A stretch of 64,000 bases of DNA from Sternotherus odoratus. Lineage: Eukaryota; Chordata; Testudines; Kinosternidae. The DNA is taken from positions 77,435,892 through 77,499,891 of the forward strand of contig JAVMKO010000001.1 of NCBI GenBank assembly GCA_032164245.1. Reading direction: 5' to 3'. Positions 35,855 to 49,929 of this stretch are shown one piece after another; within the stretch, counting starts at the first letter, position 1; each line of letters starts with the position of its first letter. Below the pieces are notes generated by a model. That model did not search any database. It worked only from the letters and a program-made list of their open reading frames with translations, and was not told the DNA's origin. Made by a program: the position numbers and the translations under genes.

Positions 35855-36005
35855 AAAGGAAGAGAGTGCCAGCCTCGCTTTCCAGAGGGGGGATTTGGGC
35901 CTAGAGAAGTGAAGTGATTTGCCCAAGGAGAGCTGTCACGGAGTGAGGAGTCAAATCCAGCTCTCCTGAGCTGCGGTCCAGGATGCTAAGACAGCCACTA
36001 CAAAG
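35855..36005 (-). mobile_element. MIR-type SINE, antisense
   Basis: GTGAAGTGATTTGCCCAAGG, then GAGTCAAATCCAGCTCTCCT and GGATGCTAAGACAGCCACTA, match an antisense MIR. Confidence 0.65.
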
Positions 36006-36009
36006 AGGA

Positions 36010-37150
36010 TGCGGTAACCCATGGATTGGATGGGGCGCGTCTCCCAGGGCAATAATAAACAAAGGAGCAAAACTGCCCAGTCAGAAGAGGGAGGCGACGG
36101 CTACCCAGATGACTCTCCATAATACATCGTCATGCTCATTGATTTGTGCATTTCGCTGCGGCCCATGGGCGCTCTGGTCATGTGGATGCTGAGTCCGGCG
36201 CTTTGTTGGGTATGCATGAAGCTAGGCCTCTGGATTCTCAGAACTCCATGGGGAGGAGATGGGGCCAAAGGCCTTTATTTTCTGGTTGAGAGAGGCTGCT
36301 CTGGGCTGAGACTAAAAACACTCATGGACCTCCGGCATGTGTGGTGCGGATACCATGACTTGCTCATTGAGAACTGTGCTCAGGGGAATGGCCTCCCCAC
36401 CAGGAAATGGCCTGGCCTCCCCTTGGCTCCCCCAGGGAACAGCGGGGCGGGGCAGCGTTTGGTCACCAGTCACCTGAGTCTGGACTGGAACCACTTAGAG
36501 GTGGACGGCTCCAGGCCACGTGCTCGACCTCTGGAGCCAGCGCAGCCCCCTTGGCCCATTAACTAGGGCCAAGATTTTCAGAAAGGAAGGGCCTCTCCTT
36601 GGGTGACTCGGGACGGACGTAGAGTCCGAAAGGCGCGACCTGGCTTTGGAACGTGCTCCATGCCCGGCAGCTCCCGCTGACCTCGGCACGTCAGCACTCC
36701 TGGCAAGCAGCCCGTTTATCTAGGTGCCCATCGATGGACTTGGGAGCCTAATGTCATGCACCCCTGTTTGATGGCTGGTGGTATGGGCGAGGCTGGGGGG
36801 ATGTGTCGATCCTGCAGTCCTCACTCTGGCAAAACTCCCCACTGAAGTCAGTAGGGAGCGCTGCCAGAGTCGGGGCTGCAAAAGCTGGTGCCAGAGGGTT
36901 ATTCATGTCGTAGCCTTCCAAGCTCCTCCGAGGAGTGCCCTTCCCCCGCACCCGCCCGCCTGGGGGGGAAGGTCTAACTTCAGGTGGGTGGGGATAAGGG
37001 TGATGGTGACAGCACTGTACGGGCACTTCCTGACCCTTAGGAAATGCACTAGCCATGATGGCCTGAACCGGGGTACTGCAGGGCTGGGGCTCTAACTGCA
37101 GTGGGCCCTTAAGGGGTTGTAGTTCTTTGCCAGAGGAGGGAGAGTGAGGG
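36010..37150. other. No supported gene upstream of the Shisa promoter
   Basis: Moderately GC-rich sequence with chance frames only. A 235-codon minus frame (37461-36754) is proline- and histidine-rich and runs through the repeat at 37158-37285, so it is not credible. Confidence 0.4.
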
Positions 37151-37157
37151 GGGGGCG

Positions 37158-37285
37158 GGGGGGATAGCTCTGCAGAGTATGTGGGGGGGGGTAGCTCTGC
37201 AGTGTGTGTACGGGGGGGGGAGCTCTGCAGTGTGTGTGTGTGTGTGTGTGTGTATGCATGGGGAGGAGGGGTAGCCCTGCAGTGT
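37158..37285 (+). repeat. Short minisatellite with embedded GT tract
   Basis: About four imperfect units of G-run plus AGCTCTGCAGTGTGTG, the third expanded to a GT run (37231-37253). Confidence 0.7.
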
Positions 37286-37559
37286 AGAGGGGTAGGTCCA
37301 GGCTCTTTCAATCCCTCCCTTGACAGGTGTGTGTTTGTGGGTGTCTCTCTTGTCCATGCCACTTGTGCACCAGTGCCTGTGGCTACAGTCGATAAGGAGC
37401 CGCTAGTGTCCTCTTGTACCCCCTCTGGCCTGGTGACAGCCCGGCTCTGGCTGCCGTCCAAGGCTCTGCACGGAGGACAGTGGATGTGCTAGAGGACTTG
37501 GCTAAGGTTCTTCCCTGGTTTCCTTTGGTAACTGTCAGACTGTTGTGGCTTAGGAAGGA

Positions 37560-38826
<1,267 letters not shown>

Positions 38827-39500
38827 TAAAAGGGATCTCACCCCTTCCCTTCCTCTCTGTCTCTGTCCCCGCTCCCTCGGTCTCCCTCCACAGCAGATAG
38901 ACGATACTTCCAGACTTCTCCTCTGGGCGGCCTTTTCACCTTCCCTTCCGGGAGGCAAGACCCAGTCCAACCCAGATCTCCACGGTAACCCACCACCCCT
39001 CCGTGATTTGGGCTCTGGACCCTGAGAAGACAATCTACCGGGGAGCCAGGTGTCTGAAATGCCGAGGAGGGAGAGGAATGAGTTGAGAGGGTAGAATCCA
39101 AGCTGTTGGGTGAAGCTGAGCCATGAGAAATTTAGGCTAGAAATCAGGAATTCTTTCCTACCAGCGAGGGCTGCTGGGCTATGGATGCGGGGTGGGGGGC
39201 GACGGAAGCCCTATCACTTGGGTCATTTAACAATGGACTGGTCAGATCCCGGGAGGATGTACCAAAGGGAACAGTCCTCCGGGGGTGGAGAAGGCATGTT
39301 CTATTCTAACCGGTCCTCTCCAGCCCTAATTTCTGTGATTCTGAGTGTAAGGCTCTTAGTTTTGCCATCTCTGTGGGGGCATTTCAGAGTTCGATTCTGT
39401 ACAGGGCTATTACTTACAATGAATGTCTTGGCTTTTCTGCAGCATCCTACTGTGCGGGAGAGCTCACTGAGCAGCTTCATTAGTTTCCTTCCTGTCAAAG

Positions 39501-39512
39501 GTGTGTGTGTGT

Positions 39513-39597
<85 letters not shown>
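39501..39597 (+). repeat. GT microsatellite 1 (about 48 units)
   Basis: An almost uninterrupted GT/TG dinucleotide run, with one GG interruption near its start, about 680 bases into intron 1. Confidence 0.97.
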
Positions 39598-40506
39598 ACA
39601 AGTGGATGTCTGTATGTTTACCATCTGACCCTCACACCTCCTTGCTAGCAGGTTGCCAGAGGACAGCCGCTGGGCTCCGAGCATTGTCCGGGCTGGTTTT
39701 GATAGTGCTGTGGGCAGAAAGTTCAGCCGGAGCACTGCCTCTCTCTGGCGGGGGGGCTTTGCAATCCTGTGGGTGCCAGTAGGGAGGAGGCAGCCGGCTG
39801 AAGGGACAGGTGGGAGCGAGGGGTCAGGACTGCAGCACCTGGACACTGCTGGGACTCTTCTCAACCTCCGTGTCTCCTCTCTTTTGTCCAGCCAGTCCGA
39901 GGGGCTGAACTTCCCAGCCGTAAGAGGGTAACAGGGACGGGGCAGGTTACAGGATTCCCCCCTCACCACCACCACCACCCGCTTTCTCCCTCTTTCCTTC
40001 TCTCTCACTCTCTCATCGGCTCTGTATTGCTCTCTGTCCCTCCCTCCCTCTCGTCTCTTCTCTTCTCTGCCGCGCGTTCTCTTAATATGTCAGTTCTTGA
40101 CTTCAAATAAATGTTCCTCTTGTTGTGTTCCCAGAAGCAGACTAAGGAATTGCTCAGGGTCCCAAGCAGCTCAAGGGGGAGGTGGGGTGATTCACTTTTG
40201 ATTGTGTTGTAGGAGAGTCCCCCCAAATATTCCTGCTTAGGGCCCCCAATGGGCTAGCACCGCCTCTGTCCCCCACCCCTCCACCCCCGCTATACACACA
40301 CACATGCCCCCTCAGGGAACGTCTTGCCCCCCCGCAGTGCTCTGGGAAGGTTCAATCCCAGCTCGGGGCAGGTATGTCGCCCCCAGCCACGCCATTCTGC
40401 CCCAGCAATGCCCCCCAGAGGCCCAACATCCTTTGAAGCATGTTGAGTTGTTCTCAGTTTTCTGTCGGGGCAGGGAGTGGTTCAGAGGTTTGTCCATGAT
40501 GAACGG

Positions 40507-40510
<4 letters not shown>

Positions 40511-40593
<83 letters not shown>

Positions 40594-40612
40594 TGTGTTT
40601 GTGTGTGTATAT
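40511..40612 (+). repeat. GT microsatellite 2
   Basis: Pure GT for about 80 bases, then GTTTGTGTGTTTGT variants and TATATA at the end. Confidence 0.97.
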
Positions 40613-40619
40613 AGAGGCA

Positions 40620-41790
40620 GGTGGTGGGGAGGCAGGGGGAGCCAGTGGCACCTGAGATGCCAGCTCCTTAAAATGTGCCTGCCTCCACTCCCCATTGCTT
40701 CCTTCTGTGGCAGGACAGGAGAACATGAGACCTCGCCAGACTCATGACACTAGTGGACCTGGGGCGGAGGCGGCCAGTAAGGTGCCACGGTGCTTCAGTG
40801 GGGGGGGACATATTTAAGGCGAGAGTGTGTCGCCCACTGACAGACTCACGGGGGCTGCCAGAGAGTCCAGCTCGCATGGCCTGGGGGAACTCGCTCAGCC
40901 TTGCGCCTGCAACCAGCCACTCCACTGACCCCTGTTGAGTGTAATGAGCTGCAGCCAGGGAGAGAAACTCCAGAGCCAAACTCCCTAGGAAAGTCATGTC
41001 GTGATGCCACAGCACAGGGCTATGCCAAGTGCCCAGTGCCGGCCACAGGGCATCTGACACACAGCGGGTGTATTGTGCATTTGGAGCATTCCCCTGGTGC
41101 CACACTTTGAACGGTCCCACGCTGAGATCATGGAGTCTGCGGCGTCTCTCAGGGGAAGCCTGCAAATGCTGCCTTGACCACTCGTGGGGGCCGGATCCTC
41201 CACTGGCATCAATGTACACCATCCTGAGGGGCAGGCATGTGGGCTTTAAAGGCCCCACTGCACTTTTTGCAAGATTCTGGTGACTAAAACTGGCATCTCA
41301 GCCAAATGCACTGTAGGGAACTGCATTGCACCTTCCAAATTCCTTCTCAAATGGAGGGGATTATCCTCATTCACCCAGCCTCTGACATAGCTGGATCGTT
41401 CTGCTGGGTGAGCATGGCCGTGGCATTCCACCCCAGAGGCGGTCGCATTTCCTGGCAGTGTGAGCGATCCCCAAACATTCATTCTGTACAGCACTTTGTT
41501 ATGAAAAGGAAATCAGGAATGTAGCCTCTTGCTGTTCATATATCTCGGCTCTGGCTTTGGCCACCAGTGTGGTGAGTTTGGTTGGGGTTTCATCCTGGAC
41601 AGCACCCTAGCTTGTGACATTATCTCCTGGGGCTGTCACACAGATGATGGGGATTGTTGCTCCAAGGACAGCAGAGGGCCCCCAACTGGAACACCAGGGG
41701 GTAGTGCAAGACAGAGCTGAGGCACATTGGCAACGGGCCTGCAATAGAAATGTGTGCTTTGTGCCAGGATGGAGGGGCATTGGGGGGGGG
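40620..41790. other. Unassigned intron sequence
   Basis: Contains a 196-codon minus frame (41258-40668) with no recognised domain. No transposon was identified with confidence. Confidence 0.4.
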
Positions 41791-41792
41791 GG

Positions 41793-42045
41793 TTGGACTG
41801 GAGTAGCCAGGGAGCTGGGGGTCACTACAGAGGAGCATTGGCCGTGCTGAGGGGGGAGGACTGGCGTAGCCGTGGTGCTGGGGGTCAGGACAGAAAGACA
41901 TTGAATGTGCTGTGAGGGGGCTAGGGCTGGAGTAGCCTGGGTGCCTGGGGATCAGGACTGAGGGGCCTTGGCAGTGCTGGGGGGACTAGGATAGGAGCAG
42001 CCATGGTGCTGGGGGTCAGGACAGAGGGGCCTGGGCAGGGGAGGG
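41793..42045 (+). repeat. Degenerate tandem repeat, about 64-bp unit, four copies
   Basis: The phrases GGAGTAGCC, GTGCTGGGGGTCAGGACAGA and GGCAGTGCTGGGGG recur about every 64 bases. Confidence 0.75.
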
Positions 42046-42059
42046 GGAGGAAGGGCAGC

Positions 42060-44480
42060 AGCAGCACACTTGACACAAATTTGTTGGTTTTACTTTTTGC
42101 AGCGTCTCTCTTCGGGTTGACTTTGTTTAGCGAGTTTTATGCTCCTCACAGTGAGGTGCTAATCAGAGCAACTGGTGCCAGGCAGGGTGCCAGGTTCCCA
42201 TGCAGAGCTGCCAGTGCATCTCAGTCCTGACCCAGAGCTGCCCCTCCTACGCCAGTCATGGAGGCTCCACAGGTAGCCCTGCCAGTGCCCGTGGCTCCTG
42301 ATCTCCAGCACCTCCTCCTGTTAGCCCAGCCTTCCCCTACCCTGACCAAACCAACCCCAGCTCTGCCAGGCCCGCTCCCTCCTGGTCAGCAGCACTGCTG
42401 CTGGTGGAAGGCGAGAGCTCTTGTTTGCAGAAAACAGCAGAAGTAAGGAAGTTGTCGGATCTAAAACAAAGGGGAAGCGGGACAAGAGGGTTGGGGAAAT
42501 GCATAGACAGAAGGGAGGGGGACAGGGCAGGGGACACCGAGGATGGAATATAGACATGGAGCCATCTTGCCTAATCAGTGAGGTGCATGCTCTCGTCTGC
42601 AGACTGTCGGCCAGGGGGTTAGATCTGGTGACAAAACCGTTATATGGGGCCGTGTTAGGGGATCTAGTAAAAAGGCAGCGCCTGAGGAAATGACTGACCA
42701 GGACAGACAATGATCAGGAGAGTATCTCAAAATATCTCGGTCCCCTGAAATGTGGGGGCCTTAACACCCGTCCCCCTTGCTTTGTTATACAGTTTTGTAG
42801 TAGCTCAATGCCCTGTGTTCGGTCTCCAAACTCCTAGCAGCCTTTGCTCCCCCATTGCTGGTAGCCACTGAGTCAGCACTGAAAGAAGCCCCACCTCCCG
42901 CCAGTCACTGGCATGAAAGCTCCGCCCCCCCGGGCTGACTCAGCCGAGCAGCTGGGCGTGATGGGTATAGAGGAGAAGGCTGGGGTGGGTGGCAGGGTGA
43001 TTACAGCATCCCTTGAAAGGCAGCTGCCGCTCAGGGCTGGGAGGGGGAGGGGGAATTAGAGCGCTGAGGAGGCGATGACAGGAACAGCTGAAGGCAAGAT
43101 TCAGCCCCGTGCTCGGAGGGGGGACACTCATCCGCGAGAGTAGCAAACAGCGGTGCCATGCACAGTGATCGCTAGGAGCCAGCTGCCTGCTAAGCTGGGG
43201 TCTGCCTGACTTTGGCAGAGGGCTAAGGAGGAAACCAAGTGTCCAACTGGGAGCAGGCAGGACTAGTAGGCCCAACATTTTGGTGAATCCAGGTTCAATG
43301 AAGCCTCAAGTCCATCTCCGAGATGAAGCCTGGTCCTCTCTGTCCCTTTGTGTCTGCCCCCTGTGCCTTCCACCTCCTCCCTGTTTGCCTGATGAAATGC
43401 TGGCAGTCCTGCCAAATCCATACTAACTCCTCCTGCCTCCGCTCCAACTCCTCTGCCCTTTGCCCACGGCCTCTAGCCTGCTCCTGGGAAGGAGCTCTCG
43501 GCATTCCTGGGGTGTGCACGCGGCCGAGAGTGCGTGTGTGTGCTGGGACAACTGGCGGAAGAACGCTCCCTCCCCAGGGATGCTGCCATGCCTCCTGTCA
43601 TAACACATCTCGCTCTGCTCCGCTGGGGCATGCCGAGAAGGCCTGTTGCCTTTTCTACGATGAGGGGGTTGGGTGGGACTGGGCTATGAAGAATGTGTGC
43701 ATGAGCAAGGGGTTATTATTCTAACCCTGCCCACTCCAAGGGCCAGCCAATCAGAAAAGAAGGGAGGGAAAGTACTGTCTGGGGGCCATTAGCTATAGTT
43801 CCTCTCTAGCCAGCAATGTGAACTCCCTCCTAGCAGTGCCCACCAACACGCGTGAACTAGGACTCGATCGGCGCCCTACTGACTTCATCAGTGAGATCCC
43901 CAGGAGCTGTCCGCTGCCAGAGCCAGCTGCTGGAATCTCAGCGACTTGCTTTCCCCTCGCCTGTGGGGCTGTGTTTAGTCATACGATATCAGGGACGGGG
44001 GGTCATTTCCCAGTTCATGTGTGTGGGTAACAAAGAAAGAAAAAACTTTCCATGACCCCGGCAGTGACACACAGATACACCAGTGCCCTAAAAGCTTAGC
44101 CCAGTGTTGGGAATCACATTTTCCTAGTCCAATAACGAGACCCACCAGAGCTTTCTTCAGGACACGTGTGGCTGGGTTCCATTTATTCTCCTGCATTTCT
44201 TGCCATCAAGGGGTTCAGGTGGGAGCGGTCCTCTTGGCATATTGTGTTAAGCAGAGGAAACAGATCTCTTCCCCAGAAGCTGCATATTTTTGGACACGAG
44301 CATATGGAGTGGGAAAAGGCAGGTTTTTCTTGCATGCCTTTGCACTTTTTCCATGTGACAAAAGTAGGACCCCACACGATTCCATCCTGCGTATGAGGTT
44401 GGGTAGCTAGTCTCTGGCCACTGACCAGAGCTCTTAATAGCTGTGGCTGTGCTGAGCACCATGGTCTTTCTGAGCTTCAC
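42060..44480. other. Unassigned intron sequence
   Basis: No recognised exon or repeat. Long frames here (for example 43323-43724 plus) lack domains. Confidence 0.4.
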
Positions 44481-44484
44481 AGCA

Positions 44485-44560
44485 AACGCAGGCGTAGAAC
44501 TCGCATCCTCTGGCTTCTACCACGTGAGCTAAAAGGGTCTCGCAGTTAGCAGCATAGGGT
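44485..44560 (-). mobile_element. tRNA-like SINE head
   Basis: On the minus strand, TTAGCTCACGTGGTAGAAG (A-box-like) and GGATGCGAGTTCTACGCC (B-box-like) have tRNA spacing. A related head lies at 52640-52710. No complete cloverleaf is expected from it. Confidence 0.45.
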
Positions 44561-44863
44561 CTATGACACACACTTGAGCGTGACTCCCTCCAGCAGAGGG
44601 CAGTAGCATGGGTACGCTCTAGCCAGTTTATTGTGAAATAGATTGTCTATGATCCTGATAGTTCCCTTTGACACAAAATGTTCTGGAAAGGGGAGAGCTG
44701 CACTTAGACTGTGCTAATAGCAGGGAGTAGATGTTATGCGCCGGCATTCTCCATTGAAATGCACTGGAGACTTATGTGCAGAGGCATGAGTGGGGCGTGT
44801 CTCACAACATATGCAAATGTACAGAAGCTGTAATGCAACCGGGACAAATCCAGGCGGCCTGAT

Positions 44864-44983
44864 GGGTGACTGGATGTGCCAATTTCATAGGGACAGTCCC
44901 AGTATTTGGGACTTTTTTTATATGGGATCCTAATACCCCCCACCCCACTATCCCGATTTTTCACACCTTCTATCTGGTCAACC
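44864..44983. mobile_element. MITE with GGGTGACCAGA-type termini, copy 2
   Basis: GGGTGACTGGATGTGCC and ATCTGGTCAACC are diverged forms of the termini at 15209-15360, with the same TAGGGACAGTCCCA and TCCCGATTTTTCAC interior. Confidence 0.65.
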
Positions 44984-46687
44984 TACTGATGATGAATGCC
45001 AGCAACCCCAGCAGCAAGAGGTGTCGAAACTGTTAACCTGTCCCCCAGGCCATGGCCTCTAACACAACTGCACTGGAGGGAGAAGATAACAGTGGCTGCG
45101 TAAGCTGCCTGGGCCAGGAGAGGATGCGTGAAGTGTTTATGCAGAGGTAGCCCAGGGTCTGCGCTGGTTTCAGAGATCCCGTGATGTGGAGGGAGCAGAC
45201 TTGCAATGGCCTCCGTGTCCAGATGGGTCAGAGTCCTGACTCTGGTCCCAGGGGGTCTTCACCGCACAAGGAAAGCAGAGGACAGCCCCGTGGGTGTGAA
45301 GAGACTTGAGAAGACACAGGGCCACTGACCCCGGCAACAATCACGTGGCTCATGCTTGGCAGAGGTTATGGGAAGCCTCTCCCAGAGAGGATGTTGGCCA
45401 CAGCCACTGTGAAAACAGGCAGCACGGAATTGGCAACACACTCAGCATATCTGTGCACCGCGGTACCTCCTGGCCCCCTCCCCCTGGCCCCTGCAGACTA
45501 TTAGAGGAGGCTCCCCATGGCTCTCTCTTTAACCTCACTCCATGCACACAGCAACCCTTTGCAGAAGGGACCCGGATCTGCCTCTTGCTCTCATTTTACG
45601 TGGGTGGAACTTCAGTGGAGTTCCATGTGATTGGCACTCAGGTGAGAGGAGAAGCAGGCTCCTGGGTGAAGCGCTCCTGCAGAGCCTTTAAATCCCACAT
45701 GCTGAAGAAGGAGCAGGCAGCGCAGACAGATGTTCGTTTGGCCCGGTCTCCATTTGCATGCAGCAGGCCCAGGTTACAGTGGGCTGGGTCCATTGCTCGT
45801 GCTCGCCACAAACACACTGGGACACGGACTATCGCTGCCTTCTTTGTGTAGCTGGCGCAACGGGTGGCTGGTAGCACCTGATACCCTTTATGGTACCATA
45901 ACGGCCAGTCAGACTGTCTTCATATTGACACCATGGTTCCTGAAGCACTTCCAGGGTGGTCTCTGTCACCATGGCAGAAATTCCACCCGTCATTAAGTGA
46001 ATTGTAACCTAGTCCTGATGTCTTAAGCTTCTATAAGCTTTTTTGATCAACGGAGGTTATAAATGTCAGCCCCGCTCGATGCTCTGTGGGGCTGCTTTAC
46101 GTCTGTCTGGGGCGGGGGTTTCTTTGGTGTGGATTCAACTAGGCTTGCACTTGCAGCTGAAAGCAAGGTCAGCGGGAGGACAAAGCCCCAGGAGGCAGAA
46201 CAAAACTGCAGACAGAGTTGAGGAGATTGGAGCAAGGCAGGGGAGGTTACAGGCAAGGAGGGAAGGGTTGGTCCTAGGATAGGTAAAGTCCTAGATCTGG
46301 GAGGAGAGAACAATGTGACAGACAAGTATGGGGCGGGAGGAGATGTGTTACTTCCTTATTTGCAGGGTCAGGATGTGTTTAGTGCTGTACAGAAACAGAG
46401 GGGCCCCATTGTGCTGCCTTTATTTATCCTCGTACCTTCCTGCACCATGATGGTCCCTTGAAGCCAATGGAGCAAGGTACTCATTGGTGTGAGGAAGGAC
46501 ATCACACCTGCCCCCAAAGTAAATACAGCCCTGGCCCTAAACAGTTTCCAATCTACATCCCCAAGCCTGCCACCCTGCCTCATGTGGGCTAGTGCCCTGT
46601 GCTGCTAGTAGCACCATTAGCGGCGGTGGTGCTACTGGCTGAGAGTAAGGACAGCAGCATTGTAGACTCCCACAAGCACAGAAAACT

Positions 46688-46765
46688 AAGCAGCCGCTTC
46701 CCCATGAGATTAAAGGGAGTTCATTTTCATCTTGCCACCTTAAGTCTATCCTAATGCTCCTGTAT
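46688..46765 (+). repeat. Second copy of the 4493-4575 repeat
   Basis: ATTAAAGGGAGTTCATTTTC and the following bases repeat the earlier copy with scattered substitutions. Confidence 0.55.
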
Positions 46766-46950
46766 GTTACCAAGTACAGGGGTAGGGTGGAAGCTGCGGG
46801 GAAGGGGGCCTGAATGGCTAGTGGAGGATGTGCATGATGAGATTGGGGTGGTCACACCACAGATTAAAGCGCGGTATTAGAAGATCCTGGCCCTCTTGCA
46901 TTCACCTCTTGATGCTGCTGTGAACTCCACTGACCTCGATGGAGGAGTTT

Positions 46951-48092
46951 ACTCCTGGGGGAATTTTGCGCCACTGCACATGCGCATAATTTATGTCCCC
47001 CACGGATTCTTTACTTCCCTGCAGAAAAATTTTCTTACTGGGAAGCCCCAAGAGCTGTCATGCAGCCCTCCCCAGAAGTATGTTTTGGGTGCCCAGGTCA
47101 GCCAGCAGAGAGGTAAATCACTGTGGGGAGGGACGGGACTGGGGAAGACACAGCTGATGCTCCGGGCTCATTTGCTAGTCCCAGCTGGGCTGGGGAGGAT
47201 CAGACTTCCTCTTCCCTTGTACAGCATCCAGAGCCAGGTCAGACCTACCCCCAGATTTCTCCCCTCACTGAAGGAATCTCTGCAAACTCTCCTCCCCACA
47301 CCTGCTTCCTACACCCATTGCTCCTTGGCTGCAGGGCAAGTGATCCCTGTACAGAAATCTGCTTCCGAATCCACCCAATCCCTGTGCATCCAGACCCCTC
47401 ATACCCAGACCTTCCTGCCGAGCATCACTCCCCACCCATGAACCCCACTCCCCCTGCATCTGGGCCACTCCAATGAGCACCCACGGCTGGATCCCCACCA
47501 CACCAAGCCCCAAGCAGCTGCATCTGGACCCTCTACCAAGCTCTATCTTCCCCATATCCCAGAGCCCCCTCGCTGAGCCCCAAGCACCTTCACCTGGCTC
47601 CCCTGTAGACTCCCATTACTGTGGAACCCAGAAGCCCCCAACAAGCCCCAGTGCATCCAGATCCCCCCCACACCCAGATCCCCCACTGAGCCACCTGCAC
47701 CCAGACTGCCCCCCCCCAGAACCCTCCACACCTGGATCCCCCCACACTAAACCCTTTCACACCTGACGCCTGCCTTGCTGAGCCTGCTGCCCACACCTGG
47801 CACAGAGGCCCACACCTGGGGTGTTTATGGGGCAGGCCCGGTCCTTGCGCTGTGTGTGGGTTGGGTGCATCCTCACCACTGAGTCCATGCCCAGGAGGGT
47901 GGGCGGAGAGGGGAGCTGCACAGTGATCTCCCATCTCTGTGCAGCCAGTGGCCCGTGCTCCCCAATGCCATGCCAGAGCCTCTGCATTTACCTGACAAAT
48001 AAAATTAGCAAAATTTTAAAATATTGTGCGCAGAATTTTGATTAGTTTGATGTACAATTTTTAAATTTTTGCTGCAGAATGCCCTGAGGAGT
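46951..48092. mobile_element. 1.14-kb hAT-like element with C-rich tandem interior
   Basis: The ends ACTCCTGGGGGAATTTTG and CAGAATGCCCTGAGGAGT are inverted, imperfect copies. Flanks AGGAGTTT (46943-46950) and AGGAGTTG (48093-48100) match at seven of eight bases, as for an aged hAT duplication. The interior (about 47230-47770) is a degenerate array of CCCAG, GAGCCCC and CACCTG phrases. Confidence 0.7.
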
Positions 48093-48834
48093 AGGAGTTG
48101 TTCCTCACTGGCCCTGGTGTGAGAGCAGGATCGGGCCTTTCTTCTGTCTCTCTCTCTATCTCCCACTTCTGTCTGGCCATCTCTCTCCACAAGCGTGGGG
48201 TGGGCGCGCCAAATGCTGCCCCTCTGCTACTTTCCAAAGGCCAAAAGGGGCAGCCTGCTGTTTCCAGGTGTGAATTTAGCCCCTGGTATTTGCAGTGCTA
48301 ACAGACCCAGGGCAGTGGGAGCTGGGAGAAGGGGAAGAATTCTGCTCATTTGTTGGATTTGCAGAGCAAGGTCCCAGTAGTGGGGGACAAAAGTGAGTTT
48401 TTTCCTCCTTTTTGGCTAAGTTGACCCCTGACCTGAATGAGTCAGTAGAGGAGTCAGGCCTCTGACACGCTTTGACGCTGGGGCCATGGCAACCTGCTCC
48501 CTCTGGATCAAGGGCTCTCTGAAACCTGCCCAGAGAGTGAGGAGCCCGGACAGCCAGTGAAAAGAACAGAGCAGAGGTGCGCTGGGGCTATTTTTGGAGT
48601 AACTGAAAGTCTTTGCAGGAATCCTAGTCACCCTGTTTCACAGCGGTTGCTGATCCATTGCCCCCATATGGGACAGCTTGAGACTGCTAGACAAGGTTAT
48701 GGCTCTGTGACATCCGTCATGTCTCCTTAGATCTGCCCAGATAGCATGTTTCCTAGCATGCAGCAGTACCGTTGCCTCAGGGAGGGGACCTGTCTGATTG
48801 GTAGGGAGACGTTCATCTCAATTGGGAGGCAGTG

Positions 48835-48950
48835 GATATTCGACTCAGGAGACCTGAGCCTGGCTCAGCCCCGGATCAGCAATGTAGCCTGGGGCAAATC
48901 TGCATCCCTGTCAGTCCTTCAATTATAAACTCTTTGGAGCAGGCACTGGC
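48835..48950 (+). mobile_element. MIR relic
   Basis: GGAGACCTGAGCCTGGCTCA, GTAGCCTGGGGCAAATCTGC and ATAAACTCTTTGGAGCAGGC follow MIR order. Confidence 0.5.
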
Positions 48951-48954
48951 TCAG

Positions 48955-49200
48955 AGGGTACCTCTGCACTGCAGGCGGAGGTGATATTTCCAGTCTGGTT
49001 AGACACATGTGCACTAGCTTTGATCAAACTAGTATACTAAAAATAGAAGTGTGGCCACAGGCAGTAGGACAGCGCAGCTGCCTTAGGAGGTATCTCGGGT
49101 CCCGGGTGGGGTACTCAGGGTAGACAGCCCGTGTGGCTGCAGCTACATTTCTATTTTTAGCTTGCTAGCTCAATTGGACCTAGTGTTCTGTGTCTACACC
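48955..49200. mobile_element. Foldback MITE
   Basis: CTAGTATACTAAAAATAGAA and its approximate inverse TTCTATTTTTAGCTTGCTAG lie about 100 bases apart, within ends of the GTACCTCTGCACTGCAG and TGTGTCTACACC type. Confidence 0.6.
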
Positions 49201-49204
49201 AGTC

Positions 49205-49920
49205 CAGGAGTGGACAAGCTATAGCCCACAGGCCACATCCGGCCTGCCCATTGGGGAGCGGGGTCTGGGGCTTGCCCCACTCCCACACTCCAGCCGGGGA
49301 GCAGGGTTGGTGGCCACTCCACGTGCACATGCCACAGTTTAACACAGCTCCCAGAAGCAGCAGCATGTCCCCCCTTCCAGCTCCTATGTTTAGGGGCAGC
49401 CAGGGGACTCTGTACACTTCCCCCACCCCAAGCGCCTCCTCCACAGCTCCCACTGTCCAGGAACTGCGGTCAATGGGAGCTGCAGGGGCGGTGCTTGCAG
49501 ACGGGGCGGCATGGAGAGCCACCTGGGCGCGCCTCCGCATAGGAGCTGGAGAGCGGACATGCTGCTGCTTCTGGGAGCTGCCTGATGTAAGCACTGCTGG
49601 AGCCTGCACTCCTGAGTCCCTCCTGTGCCCCAACCCCCTGCCCCAGCCATAATCTCCCTCCCACTCTGAACCCCTCGGTCCCAGTCTGGAGCACCCCAAA
49701 TCCCTTACCCCCAGCCCCACTCCAGAAGCCATACCTCCAGCAAAAGAGCCCCCCCCTACTCCCCAAACTCCTCATTTCTGGCCTCACCCCAGAGCCCGAA
49801 CCCCCATCCAGAGCCCTCATCCCCCCGATCCCCAACCCCAATTTCGTTAGCATTCATGGCCCACCATACAATTTCCATACCCAGATGTGGCCTTCGGTCC
49901 AACAAGTTTACCCACCCGTA
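49205..49920. mobile_element. Old hAT/Charlie-like element
   Basis: The left end CAGGAGTGGACAAGC and right end GTTTACCCACCCGTA are diverged inverted copies. ATAGCCCACAGGCCACATCC on the left mirrors CAGATGTGGCCTTCGGTCC on the right. No clean duplication is left. Confidence 0.6.
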
Positions 49921-49929
49921 ATCTACACA

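Noticed and set aside
36754..37461. 235-codon minus frame, Pro/His-rich
   Set aside because: It passes through a minisatellite and GT tract and has no recognisable domain.
39110..40008. Frames with long Cys-Val or Thr-His runs
   Set aside because: These are translations of the GT microsatellite and flanks.
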